Positions 26,787-35,179 of a DNA stretch of 64,000 bases are shown here, one piece after another (the stretch's first letter is position 1; each line of letters opens with the position of its first letter). The notes under the pieces are model-generated. The model had not been told where the DNA came from. It did not search any database and saw nothing but the letters and a program-made list of their open reading frames with translations. The stretch spans positions 8,928,001 to 8,992,000 of the forward strand of contig NZ_CP084058.1 of assembly GCF_020215645.1 (NCBI RefSeq). The letters run 5' to 3'. Origin of the DNA: Nonomuraea gerenzanensis (GTDB lineage: Bacteria > Actinomycetota > Actinomycetes > Streptosporangiales > Streptosporangiaceae). A program made the translations under genes and the position numbers.

Positions 26787-27173
26787 GTGGAGAGCGCGCG
26801 CCGCATGATGGCCGGCGACACGGCGTCCGCCGCCCTGGGCATCGAGCTGGCGGAGCTGGGCGCGGGCCGGGCGGTGTGCCGCATGACCGTGACCGACCAG
26901 ATGATCAACGGCCACGATCTGTGTCACGGCGGATATGTGTTCCTGCTGGCCGACACCGCCTTCGCGTGCGCGTGCAACACCGACGGCCCCGTCACGGTGG
27001 CGGCGGGCGCCGAGATCGCGTTCGTCTCCCCCGCCCGCGCGGGCGACGTGCTGGTGGCCGAGGCCGCCGAGCGCACGCGCTACGGTCGCAGCGGCATCTA
27101 CGACGTCACCGTGCGGCGGCCGGACGGTCAGGTGGTCGCGGAGTTCCGCGGCCGGAGCCGGGAGTTGAAGTGA
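26787..27173 (+). CDS. paaI: hydroxyphenylacetyl-CoA-type thioesterase PaaI
   Basis: A 128-residue hotdog thioesterase. NGHDLCHGGYVFLLADTAFACACN (about 42-65) holds the family signature with the conserved Asn, HGG and the catalytic Asp in the central helix, and VTVAAGAEIAFVSPARAGDVLVAEA follows as in PaaI. In phenylacetate catabolism PaaI removes CoA from dead-end ring-hydroxylated intermediates. GTG 26787 is preceded by AGGGGG seven bases upstream. Its stop overlaps the GTG of paaK (GTGA), making a two-gene operon under the 30-bp operator. No paaABCDE epoxidase genes are in the window, so it may serve another aryl-CoA. Confidence 0.9.
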   Translation: MESARRMMAGDTASAALGIELAELGAGRAVCRMTVTDQMINGHDLCHGGYVFLLADTAFACACNTDGPVTVAAGAEIAFVSPARAGDVLVAEAAERTRYGRSGIYDVTVRRPDGQVVAEFRGRSRELK

Positions 27174-28471
27174 AACTTGGAGATCCGCCCGCGAGCCACG
27201 AACTCGACCCGGTCGAGCGCGTGTCCCGCGACGAGCTCATGGCGCTGCAGCTGGAGCGCCTGCAGCGCACCCTGCGTCACGCCTACGACCACGTCCCGCT
27301 CTACCGGGACAAGTTCGACCGGGCGGGCGTGCACCCGAGTGACTGCAAGGAGCTCACCGACCTGGCGAAGTTCCCCTTCACCACGAAGCAGGACCTGCGC
27401 GAGTCCTACCCGTTCGGCATGTTCGCGGTGCCGCGCGAGCAGGTCGTGCGCGTGCACGCCTCCAGCGGCACCACCGGCCGGCCGACGGTGGTCGGCTACA
27501 CCAGGAACGACCTGGACGTGTGGGCCGAGGTCGTGGCCCGCTCGATCCGCGCCTCCGGCGGGCGGCCCGGCGACATCGTGCACGTGGCCTACGGCTACGG
27601 CCTGTTCACCGGCGGCCTGGGCGCGCACTACGGGGCTGAGCGGCTGGGCTGCACGGTGGTGCCCGTCTCGGGCGGGATGACGCCCCGCCAGGTGCGGCTC
27701 ATCGACGACTTCAAGCCCACGATCATCATGGTGACGCCGTCGTACATGCTGGCCCTGCTGGACGAGTTCGCCGCGCAGGGGCTGGACCCGCGCGAGTCGT
27801 CGCTGCGCATCGGCATCTTCGGCGCCGAACCGTGGACCGAGCAGATGCGCGCGGAGATCGAGACCCGCTTCGACCTGCACGCCGTGGACATCTACGGGCT
27901 GTCGGAGGTGATGGGCCCCGGCGTGGCCAACGAGTGCGTCGAGAGCAAGGACGGGCTGCACATCTGGGAGGACCACTTCTACCCGGAGACCGTGGACCCG
28001 TTCACCGGCGAGCCCGCCGCGGAGGGCGAGCTGGTCTTCACCACCCTGACCAAGGAGGCCATGCCGGTCATCCGCTACCGCACCCGCGACCTGACGCGGC
28101 TGCTGCCCGGCACCGCGCGGCCGGCCTTCCGGCGCATGGAGAAGGTGACCGGGCGCACCGACGACATGATCATCCTGCGCGGGGTGAACGTGTTCCCGAC
28201 CCAGATCGAGGAGCTGGTGCTGGGCGTCGAGGGCCTGTCACCGCACTTCCAGCTGCACCTCACGCGCCCGGAGCGGCTCGACGTGATGACCGTCAGGGTC
28301 GAGGCGCGCCCGGGCTGCACCGCGCGGACGGAGGCGGGCGAGGCCCTGCGCAGGGCGGTCAAGGACAACGTCGGAGTGAGCGTCGAGATCGAGGTCGTGG
28401 ACCCGGAGACGCTGGAGCGCTCGGTGGGCAAGCTCAAGCGGATCGTCGACAGGCGCGACGCTAGGGAGTGA
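27170..28471 (+). CDS. paaK: phenylacetate--CoA ligase family protein
   Basis: A 433-residue AMP-forming aryl-CoA ligase of the PaaK type. SSGTTGRPTVVGYT (about 97-110) is the ATP P-loop; GYGLFTGGLGAHYGAERLG, YGLSEVMGPGVANEC (near 243) and IRYRTRDLTRLLPG (near 300) follow, and the C-terminal domain has GRTDDMIILRGVNVFPTQIE (near 325) with the Lys of VGKLKRIVD (near 423). It activates phenylacetate or a hydroxylated analogue with ATP and CoA in the cytoplasm. GTG 27170 overlaps the paaI stop. The final 11 bp overlap the convergent downstream gene. The exact aromatic acid is unknown. Confidence 0.93.
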   Translation: MKLGDPPASHELDPVERVSRDELMALQLERLQRTLRHAYDHVPLYRDKFDRAGVHPSDCKELTDLAKFPFTTKQDLRESYPFGMFAVPREQVVRVHASSGTTGRPTVVGYTRNDLDVWAEVVARSIRASGGRPGDIVHVAYGYGLFTGGLGAHYGAERLGCTVVPVSGGMTPRQVRLIDDFKPTIIMVTPSYMLALLDEFAAQGLDPRESSLRIGIFGAEPWTEQMRAEIETRFDLHAVDIYGLSEVMGPGVANECVESKDGLHIWEDHFYPETVDPFTGEPAAEGELVFTTLTKEAMPVIRYRTRDLTRLLPGTARPAFRRMEKVTGRTDDMIILRGVNVFPTQIEELVLGVEGLSPHFQLHLTRPERLDVMTVRVEARPGCTARTEAGEALRRAVKDNVGVSVEIEVVDPETLERSVGKLKRIVDRRDARE

Positions 28472-29267
28472 GCTCGTCCCTGCCGGGGTCCTGGGACAGC
28501 GCGGGGCGTTTGACCCGCAGATCGTTGCGGATGGCCTCGCCGAGCTTCTTGGTGGCCATGCGGTTGAGCGCGCCGCCGGCGATGGCTCCGGTGAGGAACG
28601 GCCCGAACGTGGTCAGATGCCGCCCCAGCGTACGCATGAGACGGTTGCGCAGGGCCGTCTTGGTGGCCGCTCCCAGCGCCAGTGAGACGGACGCGGGCGC
28701 GAGCGGGTCGATGCCGCGTTGCTTGGCCCAGGCGGCCGTGAACGCGACGGCACGCTGGGTGCCGGACCCCTGGACGTGGACGCCGTAGACCTCGTGCAGC
28801 TCGGCCAGCAGCTTGACCTCGATGGCGGCGACGACGATGGTCTCGGCGACGAGCTGGGCGGGGGCGGAGAGCAGGAGGGGTGGCGCGGCGAACTCGGCCG
28901 CTGCCAGTGCTCCGCCGATGGCGCCGACCGTCATCGTGGCCTTCTGTGCGGTACGCACGAGATCGTCGGCGAGCTCTTCGCCGGTCAGGCCATGATGATG
29001 CTCGGCAAGGGTGTGCAGATCCCGGATCGGGATGCGCGGCGCGATGTTGAGGAAGACGTCGGCCAGCCAGCGGCCCCGGCCCACGCCGGTCTCCCGAGCC
29101 CGTTTCGCCCCGGCGGACAACGCCTGGGCTAGTCGGCCGAGCAGCCTGCGCCGCTCGGCCGGCTCGAGCTCACCGGAACCGGTGAGCCTGCCAACGAGCT
29201 CGCCGACCTCGTTCTCGGGGTCGGCGACCTCACTGCCTGGTTGCTGGTTTTCCTCTGGTGCGGCCAC
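28461..29267 (-). CDS. conserved hypothetical protein with hydrophobic central helices
   Basis: A 268-residue protein I cannot assign to a named family. An acidic N-terminus (about 1-45) leads into LLGRLAQALSAGAKRARETG, a polar helix region, then hydrophobic stretches MTVGAIGGALAAAEFAAPPL (near 110) and AQLVAETIVVAAIEVKLLAEL (near 137) ending LHEVYGVHV, and a glycine-rich FGPFLTGAIAGGALNRMATK near 220. The hydrophobic helices followed by a small Ala/Gly-rich one resemble EcsC-type proteins, but only weakly. It sits 78 bp downstream of DUF4193 and overlaps the end of paaK by 11 bp. Possibly membrane-associated; function unknown. Confidence 0.7.
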   Translation of the reverse strand: MAAPEENQQPGSEVADPENEVGELVGRLTGSGELEPAERRRLLGRLAQALSAGAKRARETGVGRGRWLADVFLNIAPRIPIRDLHTLAEHHHGLTGEELADDLVRTAQKATMTVGAIGGALAAAEFAAPPLLLSAPAQLVAETIVVAAIEVKLLAELHEVYGVHVQGSGTQRAVAFTAAWAKQRGIDPLAPASVSLALGAATKTALRNRLMRTLGRHLTTFGPFLTGAIAGGALNRMATKKLGEAIRNDLRVKRPALSQDPGRDELTP

Positions 29268-29345
29268 GCGGTGCCTCCGTGTTCTCTTGGTCGCGATCGC
29301 TCAGGGTCTGCCGTTCGCGCGCCCCGGGCTCCTTCGCTCCAGGAT

Positions 29346-29645
29346 TCAGGCGGCGCACTCCCGGCAGACCTGCTGGCCGTTCTTCTCGGAGGCCAGCTGG
29401 CTGCGGTGGTGCACCAGGAAGCAGCGCGAGCAGGTGAACTCGTCGGCCTGGCGGGGGATCACCCGCAGGGAGAGCTCTTCGTTCGACAGGTCCGCACCGG
29501 GCAGCTCGAGCGACTCGGCCAGGTCGGTCTCGTCGATGTCGATGCTGCCAGACGACTTGTCGGTGCGCCGGGCCTGCAACTCCTGGAGACTGTCCTCCCC
29601 CAGGTCGTCGTCTGTCTTGCGCGGGCTGTCGTAGTCGGTAGCCAT
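29346..29645 (-). CDS. DUF4193 zinc-ribbon-like protein
   Basis: A 99-residue actinobacterial DUF4193 protein. The N-terminal part is very acidic (DDDLGEDSLQELQARRTDKSS), with SIDIDETDLAESLELPGADL in the middle, and the end carries two CxxC pairs, FTCSRCFLVHHRSQ and QVCRECAA, which probably bind zinc. ATG at 29645 is followed by MATDYDSPRK as in relatives; GGGGGAUGG-type purines lie upstream. Conserved across actinomycetes, frequently near dut and DUF3710 genes. It has been considered a possible RNA polymerase- or ribosome-associated factor, but no function can be read here. Confidence 0.92.
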   Translation of the reverse strand: MATDYDSPRKTDDDLGEDSLQELQARRTDKSSGSIDIDETDLAESLELPGADLSNEELSLRVIPRQADEFTCSRCFLVHHRSQLASEKNGQQVCRECAA

Positions 29646-29955
29646 TGTGCTTACTCCATCCCCCTCAGCTATATGTCTTCGCGCTCATCGCGCGTCTTCT
29701 AACGTCCGGGAAGCCCATCTTGTGCCCGTTCCGTCGGGGAGATTTCCCATCGGTACCCCGCGGAAACGGACAACGAACCTCCCAACACGTCAGGGCCTGC
29801 TGCCGACGGCAATGGTTAGCCAAATATGGCGAAACCCACAGCCTTGGCGTCATGCACCACCGTGTTCGACGGCACATCCAACCACATGTGCGGCGTGGAT
29901 GAGACGCCCCCCGTGACTCAACACGCGCACGAACGCGCCACGGCGGCATGCCCGT
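29646..29955. other. gene-free 310-bp stretch upstream of DUF4193
   Basis: Lower GC than its surroundings. Short reading frames on both strands have unnatural Arg/Cys/His-rich composition and no ribosome sites, so I see no gene. It must contain the DUF4193 promoter; the best -10 candidate on the reverse strand is TATAGC near 29670, without a good -35. cutS ends at 29956 without an evident hairpin. Confidence 0.5.
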
Positions 29956-31248
29956 TCATCGCATCGGAAGCCGAATGGTCACGACGAGCCCTCCACCATC
30001 GCGCGGCACGGCGGCCACATTGCCGCCGTGCGCCTGCACCACCGCACGGACGATGGACAGCCCCAGACCCGATCCCTTGGCCGAATCCACGCGGTCCGCG
30101 TGGAGCCTCCTGAACGGCTCGAACAGGCTGTTCACCTCGTACGCCGGCACATGCTGCCCGGTGTTGGCCACCTGAACAACCAAGGCACCGTCCGCCATTC
30201 CCGTTCGGATCCAGACTTTTCCGTTTTCGGGAATGTTGTACTTGACGGCGTTCTCCAGCAGGTTGCTGACAGAGCGTTCCAGGAGCACGGGATCGCCTAT
30301 GGTAGGCGCGCTGACCAGTTCGGTGGAGACCGTTACGCCGTGCTCTTCCGCGAACGGCGTGACCTGTTCCACGGCGGTCTGCGCGACCTCCATGACGTCC
30401 AGCGGTTTGCGCACCGCGAGTTCGCGTTCGCTCCTGGCGAGCAGCAGCAGGCCCTCGATGAGCTTCTCGTTGCGGGCGTTGACTTCCAGGAGGGTACGGC
30501 CGAGCGCCTTGAGGTCCTCCGACGCCACCGGGTCCGACAGGGCGATCTCCAGGACCGTCCGGTTGATGGTGAGGGGGGTGCGCAGCTCGTGCGAGGCGTT
30601 GGCCACGAACCTGCGCTGGGTGTCGAAGGCGACGTTGAGGCGGGCGAGCATGGCGTCGAAGGTGTCGGCCAGCTCCTTCAGCTCGTCGTGGGGGCCCTCC
30701 AGGGCGATGCGCTGGTGGGCCAGGGTGCTCTCCGAGAGCTTGCGCGCGGTCGCCGTCATCTGCGCCACGGGCTTGAGCGCCCGGTCGGCCACGAAGTAGC
30801 CGATGATCAGCGCCAGGATGCCGACGCCGACCAGGGCCATGAGGGAGCTGCTGAGCAACGCCTGCTGGGCCGCCGCCACGGCCTTGGTCCTGGCGTCGTC
30901 CCAGATGATCTGGTCGCGCAGCGTGGGCGAGTCGAGCGGCGGCCAGGTCCCGTCGATGGAGCGGGCCACGATCGCGTAGACCGACAGCAGCAGCACGCCG
31001 GCGGCCACGAACACGAACGCGCCGTAGGTGAGCGTCAGCCGCCACCTGATGCTGACCTTGCCGGGGAGCTCCTTCACCCGGTCCATGGTGGAGCGGGTGA
31101 CCGCCGGCTGTCCCGGCGGGGGCGGGCCGTCCCAGGCGGGCGGCCCGCTGGGCGGCGGCGCCTCCTGCACGCGCGTCGCTCTCCTCGCGGAGTGCGGGCT
31201 GATCATCGGATGCGTCGGACCCGCCTCACGCTCTGGCCGTTCAGTCAC
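29956..31248 (-). CDS. cutS: CutS-like sensor histidine kinase
   Basis: A 430-residue membrane histidine kinase. A Pro-rich N-terminus (to about 60) precedes TM1 (WRLTLTYGAFVFVAAGVLLLS, near 75-95), an extracytoplasmic loop of about 40 residues, TM2 (SSLMALVGVGILALIIGYFV, near 135) and HAMP. The phosphoacceptor box is FVANASHELRTPLTINRTV (near 225), followed by N box LLENAVKYN and G box KGSGLGLSIVRAVVQAHGG. GTG 31248 overlaps the stop of the response regulator (GTGA). Order DUF4193 - kinase - regulator - IMPase - hemH resembles the Streptomyces cutRS locus, whose pair has been linked to secretion stress; the signal here is not known. Confidence 0.88.
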   Translation of the reverse strand: MTERPEREAGPTHPMISPHSARRATRVQEAPPPSGPPAWDGPPPPGQPAVTRSTMDRVKELPGKVSIRWRLTLTYGAFVFVAAGVLLLSVYAIVARSIDGTWPPLDSPTLRDQIIWDDARTKAVAAAQQALLSSSLMALVGVGILALIIGYFVADRALKPVAQMTATARKLSESTLAHQRIALEGPHDELKELADTFDAMLARLNVAFDTQRRFVANASHELRTPLTINRTVLEIALSDPVASEDLKALGRTLLEVNARNEKLIEGLLLLARSERELAVRKPLDVMEVAQTAVEQVTPFAEEHGVTVSTELVSAPTIGDPVLLERSVSNLLENAVKYNIPENGKVWIRTGMADGALVVQVANTGQHVPAYEVNSLFEPFRRLHADRVDSAKGSGLGLSIVRAVVQAHGGNVAAVPRDGGGLVVTIRLPMR

Positions 31249-31898
31249 AATTTGTACCCAACCCCGGGCACAGTCTCGATCACCTGAGGCTCGCCCAGCT
31301 TCTTCCGCAGCGTCATCATGGTCACGCGGACCACGTTCGTGAAGGGATCGATGTTCTCGTCCCAGGCCTTGTCCAGCAGGTCCTCCTGGCTGACCACGGC
31401 GCCTTCGGCCCGCAGCAGCTCCTCGAGCACCGCGAACTCCTTCTTGGTCAGCACGACCTCCCTGCCGTCGCGCTCCACCAGCCGCTTGCCGGGGTCGAGC
31501 CTGATCCCGGCCCGCTCCAGCACGGGCGGCAGGGCGGGCGCCGAGCGGCGGCCGAGCGCGCGGACCCTGGCCACCAGCTCGATGAACACGAACGGCTTGG
31601 CCAGGTAGTCGTCGGCGCCCAGGCCGAGGCCCTCCACCTTGTCGTCCACGTCGCCCGACGCTGTCAGCATGAGGATCCTGGAGGCCGTGCGCTGCTCCAC
31701 CAGCCGGCGGCACACCTCGTCGCCGTGCACCACGGGCAGGTCACGGTCCAGCACGATCACGTCGTAGTCGATGTAGGAGGTCCGCTCCAGGGCGCCCCCG
31801 CCGTCGTAGGCGACGTCCACGGCCATGGCCTCGCGCCGCAGCCCCGTCGCGATCGCATCGGCGAGCACCCGCTCATCCTCCACAACCAGCACCCGCAC
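31245..31898 (-). CDS. cutR: CutR-like OmpR-family response regulator
   Basis: A 217-residue response regulator. Receiver domain: VRVLVVEDERVLADAIATG, acidic pocket E8/D9, phosphoacceptor Asp in VIVLDRDLPVVHG (near 50), Thr in MLTASGD and Lys in YLAKPFVF. The winged-helix OmpR domain (about 125-217) includes LTKKEFAVLEELLRAEGAVV and the recognition segment NVVRVTMMTLRKKLGEP. LRREAMAVDVAYDG and KAWDENIDPFTNVVRVT closely resemble Streptomyces CutR as I remember it. GTG 31898 is chosen, with AGAGAGG nine to ten bases upstream. It is the first gene of the cutRS operon and phosphorylated by the kinase encoded next. Confidence 0.92.
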   Translation of the reverse strand: MRVLVVEDERVLADAIATGLRREAMAVDVAYDGGGALERTSYIDYDVIVLDRDLPVVHGDEVCRRLVEQRTASRILMLTASGDVDDKVEGLGLGADDYLAKPFVFIELVARVRALGRRSAPALPPVLERAGIRLDPGKRLVERDGREVVLTKKEFAVLEELLRAEGAVVSQEDLLDKAWDENIDPFTNVVRVTMMTLRKKLGEPQVIETVPGVGYKL

Positions 31899-32131
31899 GC
31901 CGGTACACCTCTCTCCGATTCTGGGCACTCATTCTGCCCACAGGCTCGATAAGCGCACGGTAAGGCATGTTCAGGGGTCGGTGACATGAGCGCCAGGGAG
32001 CGGAGTGCGAAATTCATGTTTCGGAAGGCGACAAGCCGGGGTATGCCTGCGGGACACCCCTTGCCCGGTCTTCATCCGGCAATGGGAGACTTCGCCCCCT
32101 GCACGAGTCGAACCCCCAGAGAGTAGGTGAG

Positions 32132-32296
32132 ATGGGCGAGTTCACGACCACGATCGAACAGCGCCTCGACCAGGCTTACAAGGGCCTTCGGGAGGCCCGT
32201 AGCGCCGGCGACGACTACCTCGCCGACACCCTCACCGCCGAGATCGAGGACCTGCGCCGGCTGGCCGACGATCACGGCGTCCCGTTGCCCCGCTAG
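32132..32296 (+). CDS. 54-residue conserved-looking soluble protein
   Basis: A short gene: MGEFTTTIEQRLDQAYKG, then EARSAGDDYLADTLTAEIEDL and a C-terminal RLADDHGVPLPR. It is amphipathic and helical, probably a small coiled coil, acidic, with no signal peptide. Support: ATG 32132 follows AGGTGAG, codon third positions are overwhelmingly G/C, and a perfect 18-bp hairpin begins six bases after the TAG. It lies divergent from cutR across a 233-bp gap and converges on the inositol phosphatase gene. I do not recognise a family. Confidence 0.75.
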   Translation: MGEFTTTIEQRLDQAYKGLREARSAGDDYLADTLTAEIEDLRRLADDHGVPLPR

Positions 32297-32302
32297 CCCC
32301 AT

Positions 32303-32340
32303 GCGAAACGGCCGGAGCCGTCCGGCTCCGGCCGTTTCGC
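32303..32340. terminator. perfect 18-bp hairpin terminator
   Basis: Arms 32303-32320 (GCGAAACGGCCGGAGCCG) and 32323-32340 are perfect complements with only TC between, so the top pairs must open into a 4-nt loop. It lies between the 54-codon gene and the convergent inositol phosphatase gene (stop at 32359) and can end both. The AAAC/GTTT steps give a short U-run in either direction. Confidence 0.82.
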
Positions 32341-32358
32341 CACCGACCAGCGGCGTGC

Positions 32359-33147
32359 TCAGGCGTCGCGTGCCGGGTTCAGCGGTGCCAGCAGGTCGTG
32401 CAGCTCCTCGAACAGGCCCGGCGCCGCGCACACCGCGTACTCCGGGCTGACCGGCTGCCCGCCGAGCCCGCCGAGCCGGGCGCCCGACTCGGTGGCCACG
32501 AGACCGGCCGCGGCGTAGTCCCAGTAGTTGATGCCGCGCTCGTAGTAGGCGTCCACCCGTCCCGCCGCCAGCGAGCACAGATCCACCGCGCACGAGCCGC
32601 CGCGCCGGATGTCCCGCACCCGGGGCAGCACGTGGGCCACGACCTGGCCCTGCACCTCGCGCCTGCCCCTGAGGTAGCCGAAACCGGTCGAGACCAGCGC
32701 CTGCGCCAGCGGCACGCCGGTGTTGCAGCGCAGCCGCCCGGCGCCGAGCCAGGCGCCACCGCCGCGTGCCGCGGTGAAGACCTCGCCGCGCGCCGGCACG
32801 TTGACGACCCCGGCCACGACCTCGCCGCGCACCTCGACGGCGATCGACACCGCCCAGTCGGGCAGGCCGTACAGGAAGTTGACGGTGCCGTCGACGGGAT
32901 CGACGATCCAGCGCACGTCCGACTCGCCCGGCTCCTCGCCGCCCTCCTCGCCGAGGATGCGGTCGCCGGGCCTGGCGGCCAGGATGCGCTCGCGGATGAG
33001 CTCTTCGGAGGCCTTGTCCAGCGCGGTCACCACGTCGGTGGGGCTGGACTTGGTCTCGATCTCGCCGGACATCGTGGGCCGCTTGGCCAGCAGCATGTCG
33101 CCGGCCTCACGGGCGATGTCCTCGGCGAGCTTCAGGAAGTCCGTCAT
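32359..33147 (-). CDS. inositol monophosphatase family protein
   Basis: A 262-residue Mg2+-dependent phosphatase of the IMPase/SuhB/CysQ superfamily. Metal ligands: Glu pair in LGEEGGEEPG (near 67), WIVDPVDGTVNFLYG (near 83, DPVDGT motif) and YWDYAAAGLVATESGARLGG (near 205, WDxAAG). Substrate could be inositol-1-phosphate, histidinol phosphate or a nucleotide phosphate; the family name does not settle it. Its ATG overlaps the S9 peptidase stop by one base (TGATG), implying translational coupling. In Streptomyces an IMPase likewise lies between cutRS and hemH. Confidence 0.92.
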   Translation of the reverse strand: MTDFLKLAEDIAREAGDMLLAKRPTMSGEIETKSSPTDVVTALDKASEELIRERILAARPGDRILGEEGGEEPGESDVRWIVDPVDGTVNFLYGLPDWAVSIAVEVRGEVVAGVVNVPARGEVFTAARGGGAWLGAGRLRCNTGVPLAQALVSTGFGYLRGRREVQGQVVAHVLPRVRDIRRGGSCAVDLCSLAAGRVDAYYERGINYWDYAAAGLVATESGARLGGLGGQPVSPEYAVCAAPGLFEELHDLLAPLNPARDA

Positions 33148-35123
33148 CAGGCCACCGAGTCCGGGCGCTTCCACTCCTGGCCGAGCACGTGCTGGCCGAG
33201 GAAGGCCAGGACGGTCTCGTACCAGGCGACGATGTTGCCGGGCTTGAGTATCCAGTGGTTCTCGTCGGGGAAGTACAGGAACTTGGCGTCCACCTCGGTG
33301 CGCCGCAGGTCCCACCACAGCCGCAGCGCCTCGCCGATCGGCACCCGGTAGTCCCTGTCACCGTGGATGACGAGCATCGGGGTGGTGATCCGGTCGAGGG
33401 CGTTGTGCGGCGACAGCAGCGAGTAGCGCTCGCCGCCGGGCAGGCCGAACTCGCGCTGCCAGTACATCGCGGCGTCGGTGGTGCCGGCGAACTGGTCGAG
33501 GTTCCACAGCGAGGCGTGGGTGACGATGGCCTGGTAGCGGTCGGTGTGCCCGGCCAGCCAGTTGGCCATGTAGCCGCCGAACGAGCCGCCCATCGCGGCG
33601 ACGCGCTCGCTGTCGATGTCGTCCCTGGCCAGCGCGGCGTCCACGATCGCGTCGAGGTCGGCCTGGGTGCGCGGGCCCCAGTTGCCCCAGCCGCGGTCGA
33701 TCATCTCCTGGCCGTAACCGGTGGACATGCAGGGGTCGGGCAGCAGCACGGCGTACCCGTGCTGGGCCAGGATCCACGACTGCCAGCGCCACTGCCAGTC
33801 GTTCCAGGAGCCGAGCGGGCCGCCGTGGATGAACAGCACGAACGGCGCGGGGCTCGCCGCCGAGGCGCCCTCCGGCAGCACCAGCCAGCCGCGGACGGGG
33901 GTGCCGTCGTCGGCGGTGGCGGTGACCTCGGTCAGCGTGCCGCTCACTTCGGGGCGCGGCGCGGGCGAGGGCAGGTCGGCGATCTCGCCGGTGGCGGCGT
34001 CGATCCTGGCGGGGGCGGGCGCGAGGTCGACGGCGCTGCGCAGGGCGTAGATCCAGCGGCCGTCGGGCGAGGGGTTGAGGCCGAGGTAGGAGGCGTCGTC
34101 CTGGGTGAGCCTGACCGGCTCGCCGTCCAGCGGGACGCGGAAGACCGGGCGGCGGCCCCGGTGGTCGGCGGCGATGTAGACGGCCGAGGAGTCCGGCGCC
34201 CAGTCGACGTCCGAGGGCCACAGATCAGGCGCGTAGGCCCGGCCCTCACCGGTGGCGATGTCGGCGATCCACAGCTCGCTGCGGGCCGAGACGTCCAGCC
34301 CGGTGAGCCGGTCGCGCGAGCAGGCCAGCCTGGTGCCGTCGGGCGAGATCGCCAGCGGCCCGGTGAAGTCGTGGGCCTCGTCGGACAGCAGCACGCGGCG
34401 CTCGCCGGTGGCCACGTCGATGGCGACCACCTCGGTGCGCGACTCGCCCTTGGGCAGGTTCACCCGCCAGGTGGCGATCACGGTGGCGCCGTCGGGGGTC
34501 AGCTCGAAGCCGGCCTCGCGCAGCGCGTCGCCCGCGTCGGGGGTCAGGTCGCGCACGTCCTCCAGGCGGTCGGCGCCGAGCCTGGCCGCGAACAGCCTGG
34601 GCCTGCCGGGCCCGAGGTCGTGGTCCCAGTAGCGGACCGGGTAGCCCTCGTGCAGGATCGCGCTGATCCCGGCCTCCTTGCGGGCCTTGCGCTTCTCCTC
34701 CTCGGCCGACTCCTCGCCGTCGAGCACGTCGGAGACGAACACGACCACGTTCCCGGCCGTGCGCACGCCGCCGATGCCGCCGGGCCTGGTGGCCACCTGG
34801 CGGGCCTCGCCGCCCGCCCGGGGCAGCAGCCACAACGCGGGCACCTCCTCGCCGGCGTCCTTGACCGTCGGGTCGGGGCGGGCGGAGGTGAACAGCACGT
34901 CGCCCGCGGCGGTGAAGACCGCCGCCGACTCGCCCTTGGCCGAGCGCGTCAGCCGGTACGGCTCGCCGTCCAGCGGGACGGCCCAGAGCGCGGTGCCGTA
35001 CGACTTGCCGTCGGGATTGAGGGATTGCACGGCGGAGATCAACCTGGATCCATCAGGCGAAAGCCGCAGGGAAAGGACCCGGGGAATGGCCACATAGTCA
35101 CGAATGTCGTTGAATGCGCTCAC
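33147..35123 (-). CDS. S9 family (prolyl-oligopeptidase/acylaminoacyl) peptidase
   Basis: A 658-residue cytoplasmic serine peptidase. Residues about 15-390 form a beta-propeller with repeated SPDG motifs (LSPDGSRLIS, ISPDGTRLAC, PSPDGRWIY). The alpha/beta-hydrolase domain follows: FVLFIHGGPLGSWND (oxyanion region), nucleophile elbow AAMGGSFGGYMANW (near 510), Asp in VIHGDRDYRVPIG (near 595) and His in FPDENHWILKP (near 630). No signal peptide. GTG 35123 starts VSAFNDIRDYVAIPRV. It removes short peptides or N-acyl residues; specificity unknown. Divergent from hemH with 56 bp between and coupled to the IMPase gene downstream. Confidence 0.92.
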   Translation of the reverse strand: MSAFNDIRDYVAIPRVLSLRLSPDGSRLISAVQSLNPDGKSYGTALWAVPLDGEPYRLTRSAKGESAAVFTAAGDVLFTSARPDPTVKDAGEEVPALWLLPRAGGEARQVATRPGGIGGVRTAGNVVVFVSDVLDGEESAEEEKRKARKEAGISAILHEGYPVRYWDHDLGPGRPRLFAARLGADRLEDVRDLTPDAGDALREAGFELTPDGATVIATWRVNLPKGESRTEVVAIDVATGERRVLLSDEAHDFTGPLAISPDGTRLACSRDRLTGLDVSARSELWIADIATGEGRAYAPDLWPSDVDWAPDSSAVYIAADHRGRRPVFRVPLDGEPVRLTQDDASYLGLNPSPDGRWIYALRSAVDLAPAPARIDAATGEIADLPSPAPRPEVSGTLTEVTATADDGTPVRGWLVLPEGASAASPAPFVLFIHGGPLGSWNDWQWRWQSWILAQHGYAVLLPDPCMSTGYGQEMIDRGWGNWGPRTQADLDAIVDAALARDDIDSERVAAMGGSFGGYMANWLAGHTDRYQAIVTHASLWNLDQFAGTTDAAMYWQREFGLPGGERYSLLSPHNALDRITTPMLVIHGDRDYRVPIGEALRLWWDLRRTEVDAKFLYFPDENHWILKPGNIVAWYETVLAFLGQHVLGQEWKRPDSVA

Positions 35124-35179
35124 TCGATCGAACCTACCTCGCACCAGGGACCGCCGACACTCCCGCATAGGGTTGTCAC

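Noticed and set aside
29665..29949. 94-codon reverse ORF in the gap upstream of DUF4193
   Set aside because: Arg/Cys/Trp-rich composition, no ribosome site, and third positions not G/C-biased.
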